From the NCBI RefSeq assembly GCF_009834125.1, contig NZ_CP047146.1, positions 8,834,501-8,898,500 on the forward strand: 64,000 nt of DNA. The letters are read 5' to 3'. The notes beneath the pieces are model-generated. The model worked only from the letters and a program-made list of their open reading frames with translations, did not search any database and was not told the DNA's origin. This DNA is from Streptomyces sp. GS7 (lineage in GTDB: Bacteria > Actinomycetota > Actinomycetes > Streptomycetales > Streptomycetaceae). The position numbers and the translations under genes are program-made. Shown piece after piece: positions 59,385-64,000 of this stretch; position 1 is the first letter of the stretch, and each line of letters opens with the position of its first letter.

Positions 59385-60617
59385 CTACCGGGCCGTTTCC
59401 GTCCAGGTGACCGGCAGTTCGTGGACGCCGTAGATGTTCATGTCGGTCTTGAGCTTCACCTCGCCTGCGGGGATGGCGAGTTCGAGGGTCGGGAAGCGCC
59501 GCAGCAGTCCGGCGAAACCGGCGCGCATCTCGACGCGGGCCAGTTGCTGGCCGAGGCACTGGTGGATGCCGTGGCCGAAGGACAGGTGGCCGCGGGCCTT
59601 GCGGTGGACGTCCAGGGTGTCGGGGTTGCCGAAGCGCTCCGGGTCGTGGTTCGCGGCCAGCAGCGAGACAATGACGGTCGATCCCTTGCCGATCGTTTCA
59701 CCGCCGAGTTCGATGTCCTCCGTGGCGTACCGGAAGAAGACGTCGCCGACGGACAGATAGCGCAGGAGTTCCTCGACGGCATCGGGCAACAGCTCCGGAT
59801 CGGCGCGCAGTTCGGCCATCTGCTCGGGGTGCTCCAGGAGCGCGAAGGTGCCCAGTGCCAGCATGTTGGCGGTGGTCTCGTGGCCCGCGAGCAGCAGCAG
59901 GAACGCGATACCGACCAGTTCCTCGATGGTGAGGTCGTCATGGCCCGCCAGGTCGGACAGTAGGTCGTCGCCGGGCTCGGCGCGTTTACGCGTGACCAGT
60001 TCGGCGAGGTACGCGGTCAGCGCTTCGTACGCGGCCATCTTCTCCTCCAGCGACTGGTCCTTGACCATGATCTGGGCGGAGTTGACCTGGAAGTTCTCCC
60101 GGTCCTCGTAGGGGACACCGAGCAGTTCGCAGATCACCAGCGAGGGCACCGGCAGCGCGAACTCCCTGACCAGGTCGACCGGCGGGGCAAGGCGCGCCAT
60201 CTCGTCCAGTTGCCGCTCGGCGATGTCGCGGATGTGCTCCTCGAGCTGCTTCATGCGCCTGACGGTGAAGGCGCCGGTGAGCTTGCGCCGCAGCCGGGTG
60301 TGGTCCGGCGGGTCCATGGCGACGAACAAGCCCGGCACCTGCGGGGACGGTTCGGTCATGGCGGGCATGCCGGGGGTCTCGTACGGCAGGTGGAGAACAC
60401 CGATGTCCTGGCGGGAGCTGAACCGGGTGTCGGCCATGAGCTGGCGGACCGCGTCGTAGCCGGTGACGAGCCAGCCCTCGTGACCGTCGGGGAAGACCAT
60501 CGGGCTGACCGGGCGGGCCCCGCGCAGCAGGCTGATGTCGCGGGGCGGGTCGAAGGGGCCGGCATCGCGCTCCATCGGGAGGCCGTGCGGGGTGGGAACC
60601 ATGTCACTGTCACTCAT
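59385..60617 (-). CDS. Cytochrome P450 (bacterial class, CYP105/107-like)
   Basis: The product is 410 aa. Landmarks are the I-helix AGHETTANML (O2 activation), the K-helix ExxR in EELLRY, and the heme loop FGHGIHQCLGQQLARVEM with the Cys ligand. The C-helix region MDPPDHTRLRRKLTGAFTVR is typical. No ferredoxin gene is adjacent, so electrons come from elsewhere. The substrate is unknown. Four 16-bp direct repeats lie immediately upstream of the start. Confidence 0.93.
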   Translation of the reverse strand: MSDSDMVPTPHGLPMERDAGPFDPPRDISLLRGARPVSPMVFPDGHEGWLVTGYDAVRQLMADTRFSSRQDIGVLHLPYETPGMPAMTEPSPQVPGLFVAMDPPDHTRLRRKLTGAFTVRRMKQLEEHIRDIAERQLDEMARLAPPVDLVREFALPVPSLVICELLGVPYEDRENFQVNSAQIMVKDQSLEEKMAAYEALTAYLAELVTRKRAEPGDDLLSDLAGHDDLTIEELVGIAFLLLLAGHETTANMLALGTFALLEHPEQMAELRADPELLPDAVEELLRYLSVGDVFFRYATEDIELGGETIGKGSTVIVSLLAANHDPERFGNPDTLDVHRKARGHLSFGHGIHQCLGQQLARVEMRAGFAGLLRRFPTLELAIPAGEVKLKTDMNIYGVHELPVTWTETAR

Positions 60618-60630
60618 CGGACTTCCTTTC

Positions 60631-60694
60631 GTGGCGGTTGTTCCTCATGGCCGTTGTTGCTCATGGCCGTTGTTGCTCGTGACGGTTGTTGCGG
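60631..60694. repeat. Four 16-bp direct repeats upstream of P450
   Basis: Units GTGGCGGTTGTTCCTC, ATGGCCGTTGTTGCTC (twice, identical) and GTGACGGTTGTTGCGG begin at 60631, 60647, 60663 and 60679. The array starts 14 bases upstream of the P450 ATG and would lie in its leader or promoter. It may be an operator array. Confidence 0.8.
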
Positions 60695-60825
60695 CCAGGC
60701 GACTGCGGGCGACTACGGACCGGCGCGGCGTCCTGGCGTAGGCATGACAGATAGCCCCTGGGAGGAGCCCTCCCGTTCGCATGCTGACGCGGCTGGGGGA
60801 GCGGGCGAGTTGGCGGTTTCGGGTC

Positions 60826-61671
60826 TCAGGGTCGGGCGCGGCGGATGTCGATGTTGCCGTAGCGGGTGCGGGCGTGGACCTTGACGGTGTCCTCGGTCTC
60901 CGGCGGGGCCTGGGAGGCGGCGAGGGTGTTGCGCACCTGCCCGTGGCTGGAGCTGACGTCGAGCCAGGCGGCGGTGCCTTCGTGGATGCCGATGTCGATG
61001 GCGCCGTAGGAGGTCTCCAACTGGATGGTGTCGCGGGTGACTTCGGTGACGCGCAGGGTGCCGTGGGCGGTGGTGGCGGTGACCGAGCTTTCGGCGCGGG
61101 TGATGTCGATGTCGCCGTTGGCGCCGCTGACCCGCAGGTCACCGATGGCTGCGCCGACGGTGGTGGAGCCGTGCGAGTTCTTCAGGACGGCGGGGCCGTT
61201 GACGGTGCCGACGCGCAGGCTGCCGGAGCTGGTGGTGATCTCGGCCATGCCCTCGATGCGGTCGACGGCGATCGAGCCGTGGGAGACGGTCAGTTGCACC
61301 GGCCCGGTGGCGTCGAGGCGGACGTCGCCGGTGGAGGTCTTGACGCGGACCTCGCCGAGCCGGCCCTCGCCCAGGACCTGGGTCCAGGAGCCGGTGGTGT
61401 CGATGTGCGAGCCAGTGGGCAGTTCGACGGTCACGTCGACGGTGCCGGTGCGGCCGACGAAGTAGCGCTGCTTGGGCGTCCTGACGCTCAGGGCGCCGCT
61501 CGCGTAGGTGACTTCGGTCTGGTCGGCGGCCCGTACGTCCGCCTCCCGCTTGGGGTCGCGGGGTCGTACCTCGACGACCGTGTCGAGGCGGTCGCCGGCG
61601 GCGAACCGGATGGAGCCGGCGGTCACGTGCGCGGTGGCGGAAATCGCTTCGGGAGTGTCGAAAGAAGGCAT
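60826..61671 (-). CDS. DUF4097-family beta-helix protein
   Basis: The product is 281 aa from ATG at 61671. It consists of repeated beta-strand units, each about 20 residues, of the form VxTSxGDVxLDxTxGxVxLxT (VKTSTGDVRLDATGPVQLTV; TSSGSLRVGTVNGPAVLKNS; TSYGAIDIGIHEGTAAWLDV; HARTRYGNIDIRRA). This is the DUF4097/adhesin-like fold. No signal peptide is visible. It pairs with the HicB-like gene upstream (97 bases), a familiar Streptomyces arrangement. Role unknown. Confidence 0.85.
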   Translation of the reverse strand: MPSFDTPEAISATAHVTAGSIRFAAGDRLDTVVEVRPRDPKREADVRAADQTEVTYASGALSVRTPKQRYFVGRTGTVDVTVELPTGSHIDTTGSWTQVLGEGRLGEVRVKTSTGDVRLDATGPVQLTVSHGSIAVDRIEGMAEITTSSGSLRVGTVNGPAVLKNSHGSTTVGAAIGDLRVSGANGDIDITRAESSVTATTAHGTLRVTEVTRDTIQLETSYGAIDIGIHEGTAAWLDVSSSHGQVRNTLAASQAPPETEDTVKVHARTRYGNIDIRRARP

Positions 61672-61768
61672 GGCTCTACCGTCCTCATAAGTCCTTGGAC
61701 GTCCCCCGTGGGACGTGGAGTGGGTGAAAAGTGGTGCGATGCGGGCACTGGCGATGGCGCTGACGCGG

Positions 61769-62287
61769 TCAGCGCACCCAGCCCGTGAAGCCCTGTCCGG
61801 TGGTGCGGGCCTGCTCCGTCGTACGCGGCCGCGTGCCGCCGCCGACCGCGGCCGACACCGCCCGCACCAGCCACGCGTTGACCGACAGGCCCTCGCGACT
61901 CGCGGCCTCCTCCGCGCGCGCCTTGAGGTGGGCCGGCAACCGCAGATTGACCCGAGCGGTGCCACCCTCATCGCCCTCGGCGGGCGCCGGCCCCCCGACC
62001 GGCTCGACGGGCACGACCGGCTCCACGGAGGCGCCACCACCGACCGGCGGCGGCGTCACCACGAAGTCGGGGTCCAGCCCCCGCAGCCGCACGTCGACCG
62101 AGCCCGGCGCCAGCTCGCGAGTGATCTCGTCCATCGCGGCGGAGAGCACATTGAGCATCGTCAGACGGGTCGCCGACTCCAAAGGAGCAGTGAGCCGCTC
62201 GGCCAGCTCGCGAGCATCTTCCCCGCCGGCCTCGGCGGCCACCGCCAGTTCCCGCCGCAGAGTGTCGACATACGGAGTGAGGTCCAT
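61769..62287 (-). CDS. HicB/Arc-like ribbon-helix-helix protein
   Basis: The product is 172 aa. The C-terminal part carries a ribbon-helix-helix domain: ARVNLRLPAHLKARAEEAAS, REGLSVNAWLVRAVSAAV. The N-terminal half is helical and acidic, followed by a Pro/Val-rich linker. It is usually annotated as HicB-type antitoxin, but no HicA toxin is next to it and DUF4097 takes the partner place. Palindromic operators lie just upstream (62298-62316). Confidence 0.85.
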   Translation of the reverse strand: MDLTPYVDTLRRELAVAAEAGGEDARELAERLTAPLESATRLTMLNVLSAAMDEITRELAPGSVDVRLRGLDPDFVVTPPPVGGGASVEPVVPVEPVGGPAPAEGDEGGTARVNLRLPAHLKARAEEAASREGLSVNAWLVRAVSAAVGGGTRPRTTEQARTTGQGFTGWVR

Positions 62288-62297
62288 GACGTCATCA

Positions 62298-62316
62298 TGG
62301 CACCATCATGGTGCCA
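62298..62316. promoter_or_regulatory. Perfect palindromic operator before HicB-like gene
   Basis: TGGCACCATCATGGTGCCA is a 9-bp perfect inverted repeat around one base, starting 11 bases upstream of the HicB-like ATG. Another GTGGCACC half-site lies at about 62330. RHH proteins bind such short palindromes, so autoregulation is expected. Confidence 0.75.
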
Positions 62317-62456
62317 CACGCAACCCCGAGTGGCACCCCCCGTGGGACGAACCCCAAGGAGGACCAGGAGATACCTTTCCGACCTGGGGAAACACAAGGA
62401 GATCGAACTGAGCAACCATCGCGCCATGCGCGCCCATCCGCTTCCGCGAGCGTGAA

Positions 62457-62495
62457 ATGGCGCCGGGTGGCACCATGCGACACCAGATGGCACCA
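62457..62495. promoter_or_regulatory. Distal cluster of four TGGCACCA-type half-sites
   Basis: ATGGCGCC, TGGCACCA, CGACACCA and TGGCACCA begin at 62457, 62468, 62478 and 62488, the last three with 10-bp (one helical turn) spacing. They lie about 170 bases upstream of the HicB-like gene. A cooperative RHH array is inferred. Confidence 0.6.
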
Positions 62496-62745
62496 GGCCG
62501 CGCCACCCGACATCCTGCGACGCCGGACGATGCCCGCGACGCCACAAAGGGGCCGTCACGACTCCCCTTCCCCAGGACCACACGCAGGTCGCCACCACCC
62601 GGACCAGTTCTGGAGATACCGACACACCGACACCGCTAGAGTCGAGCCGGAGCTCGGCCCACAGGGGCTATGGAGAAGGCGGCCGGCTCCCGCACTCCTT
62701 GCGTAGGCGTGGACGTGCGGGATTGATCTTGGGGGACGGTGGGAA

Positions 62746-63285
62746 GTGCCGGATCAGCACGGTGTCATCGACGTCAAGGTAAGCCGACGGGTCCTCTGGG
62801 TAGGCGCGGATGCCTATCCGATGCACAACATCACTCGTGCTCGCAGAACGGTGATCCCGCCCAGGCGCGGGTACGAGATATGGCGCTTCCTCAAGGCTGT
62901 TGCGGGCTTGGTCCTTGTCGGCACCGTCGTCATGGTCGTGGTGACCGTCGCCGCGGGTGACCCGGCTCCGGGCGACCCGGGGTCGTGGCTCAGTCCTGCC
63001 GACGTGGTGGCGGTGGCGGTGCTGCTGCTCATCATCGCCGGCGTCGTCCGGTTGATCCGAGCGCTGATCAGGCCAGTGCTGTATGCGCTGGTCCTTGAGA
63101 CATCGGCCTCGGAGAACACGGTTCTGGTAAGTGCGGACGAGGAGAGGGTGATCGAGCTCGTCCGTCAGATCACGGGCGCGATCGAAAACGCCTCCGCCGA
63201 GTTTCAACTGACGGTGGAGAGCCTCCACGTCGGTGATGTCATCAAGCAGTTCGGCAAGCGCAATATAGGGAAGGTGGTCCGATGA
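62746..63285 (+). CDS. DUF6232-family membrane protein
   Basis: The product is 179 aa from GTG at 62746. The N-terminal VSRRVLWVGADAYPMHNITR is typical of DUF6232. Two membrane helices follow (VAGLVLVGTVVMVVVTVAAG; VVAVAVLLLIIAGVVRLIRA). The cytoplasmic tail reads LYALVLETSASENTVLVSAD, then LVRQITGAIENASAEFQLTV and ends GDVIKQFGKRNIGKVV. The stop overlaps the next ATG by four bases. Function unknown. Confidence 0.82.
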   Translation: MPDQHGVIDVKVSRRVLWVGADAYPMHNITRARRTVIPPRRGYEIWRFLKAVAGLVLVGTVVMVVVTVAAGDPAPGDPGSWLSPADVVAVAVLLLIIAGVVRLIRALIRPVLYALVLETSASENTVLVSADEERVIELVRQITGAIENASAEFQLTVESLHVGDVIKQFGKRNIGKVVR

Positions 63286-63608
63286 GCGGCGACTTTCATT
63301 TCGGTGACCGGGTGGAGCAGTACGGTGACCACAACACGGGCATCATCAAGAACCAGGGTCCGACCGATCCCCGCTCGGCCTTCAGGGACATGATCGCCAC
63401 GATCCAGGTGCTGAGGAACCAGGTGCCGGCCGAGGATCGCGAGATCATCGACGAATCTCTCCGCGCGATCGGCACCGGTCAGGACGTGCCGCACGGCACC
63501 CTGCGTCGCGCTCTCACCAACATCTCCGGCGTGGCGACCATGATCGGCGCGGCGGGGGTGCCTGTCATCGAGTCAGTTCGTCGCGTGATCGAAGCACTGG
63601 GCAACTAG
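63282..63608 (+). CDS. Small partner of DUF6232 protein with GDxxxQxGxxN motif
   Basis: The product is 108 aa, coupled by ATGA to the DUF6232 gene. The N-terminus MSGDFHFGDRVEQYGDHNTG then IIKNQG repeats the motif at the end of the upstream protein (GDVIKQFGKRNIGKV). The remainder is helical (FRDMIATIQVLRNQVPAEDR; IDESLRAIGTGQDVP) with a hydrophobic tail (SGVATMIGAAGVPVIESVRR). The pair may act together at the membrane; an oligomerisation role for the shared motif is inferred. Confidence 0.75.
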   Translation: MSGDFHFGDRVEQYGDHNTGIIKNQGPTDPRSAFRDMIATIQVLRNQVPAEDREIIDESLRAIGTGQDVPHGTLRRALTNISGVATMIGAAGVPVIESVRRVIEALGN

Positions 63609-63722
63609 CCCACCGCAGATAGGGCCACGCCCCTTCGCCGGCGTGCCATGCCCGTTCCGGCACGCCGGGCTCTCCCAACCGCCCCATAGCCGCCGCTCGC
63701 GTATTCCCACGACGATGTCGGA

Positions 63723-63884
63723 TCACACCGCCTGTTTGTTCATGGAGATGCCAAGGTCCAACCGTGCCTGCTCGTGATAGTTGTTCAGTTCCTCGACCAG
63801 TCTGAAGCCGCGCACGTGGCGCATTCGACAGCTGCCGCAGGCACGGCAGCCACATGGGGAACCTCCGCTGGCCAGCGGCATCAT
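63723..63884 (-). CDS. 53-residue Cys-cluster miniprotein
   Basis: Tandem ATGs at 63884 and 63881 start MMPLASGGSPCGCRACGSCR, which carries CxCxxCxxC. It then reads MRHVRGFRLVEELNNYHEQA and RLDLGISMNKQAV. An in-frame stop lies four codons upstream of the first ATG, so the gene is complete. The Cys cluster suggests zinc or iron-sulfur binding, and the rest looks helical. The clean codon pattern and charged helix support a real gene. No family recognised. Confidence 0.6.
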   Translation of the reverse strand: MMPLASGGSPCGCRACGSCRMRHVRGFRLVEELNNYHEQARLDLGISMNKQAV

Positions 63885-64000
63885 GACGCGCAACGCCTAC
63901 GGAGCCGGGTTCGGTCCTCGGCAGTGCCGAGCCTCAGGACCTGGAGGCCCGCCCATGCCCGCGGTGCACGGGCGCGCCGGTTTCCACAACGCGCGGACGG
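63885..64000. other. Window end, no gene seen
   Basis: The last 116 bases upstream of the miniprotein hold no recognisable start or domain; this may be its promoter region. Confidence 0.3.

Noticed and set aside
1..64000. CRISPR array
   Set aside because: The only short tandem repeats (10 bp at 26814, 8 bp at 58021, 16 bp at 60631) have no spacers, and no cas gene was seen.

Overview
The window is high-GC actinomycete DNA, almost certainly Streptomyces: G/C-ending codons, GTG and TTG starts, paired SigB/SigF-type sigma factors, an initiator tRNA without an encoded CCA, and many Streptomyces-style neighbours (DUF2127, DUF6232, DUF4097, GT2-GtrA). It divides into an accessory region (about 1-26,514) and a chromosome-like region (about 26,518-64,000).

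Accessory region. Positions 1-4,699 hold a leftward group of plasmid/phage-type genes: a CxxC protein cut by the window edge, a protein with two ParB-like domains, a DUF6197-like protein and a DUF2786 protein. Three of these genes are preceded by copies of the same AT-rich promoter-like block plus a conserved hairpin. A long interrupted palindrome (4,890-5,077) separates them from a rightward operon with a coiled-coil protein, an HNH-type protein and two small proteins. A membrane Ser/Thr kinase, unknown genes, a 26-bp inverted repeat and a small LexA-like winged-helix gene broken by an IS3-family element follow. Next come a TetR/FAD-monooxygenase pair and an IS256-family element with a perfect 8-bp target duplication. 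From 17 to 26 kb lies a divalent-metal island: ArsR-VOC, a free-standing ACT-like protein, an OmpR-type winged helix, an atypical NRAMP transporter with a leader ORF, a second ArsR divergent from a His-rich CDF exporter, and MgtC. The region ends at a tRNA-Ser 3'-end fragment (26,489-26,514) followed by a strong terminator, which looks like an attachment site. A decayed tyrosine integrase lies just beyond it.

Chromosome-like region. It contains membrane proteins, a Dabb protein, two tandem sigma factors, and a MarR repressor with a DHA2 exporter fused to three carboxypeptidase-regulatory-like domains. A YceI protein carrying a similar domain follows. Further on are regulators, an S53 and an M14 secreted protease, a TetR/MFS exporter pair with a clear operator, a GT2-GtrA/GT39 pair for surface glycosylation, an OmpR two-component system, flavin reductases, an amidohydrolase, a DUF2797 protein and a GlxA-type regulator. 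The tRNA-fMet gene at 59,015-59,088 is followed by a P450, a HicB-like/DUF4097 pair with repeated operators, a DUF6232 pair sharing one motif, and a 53-residue Cys-cluster protein.

All family calls come from reading motifs by eye. No database search was possible.
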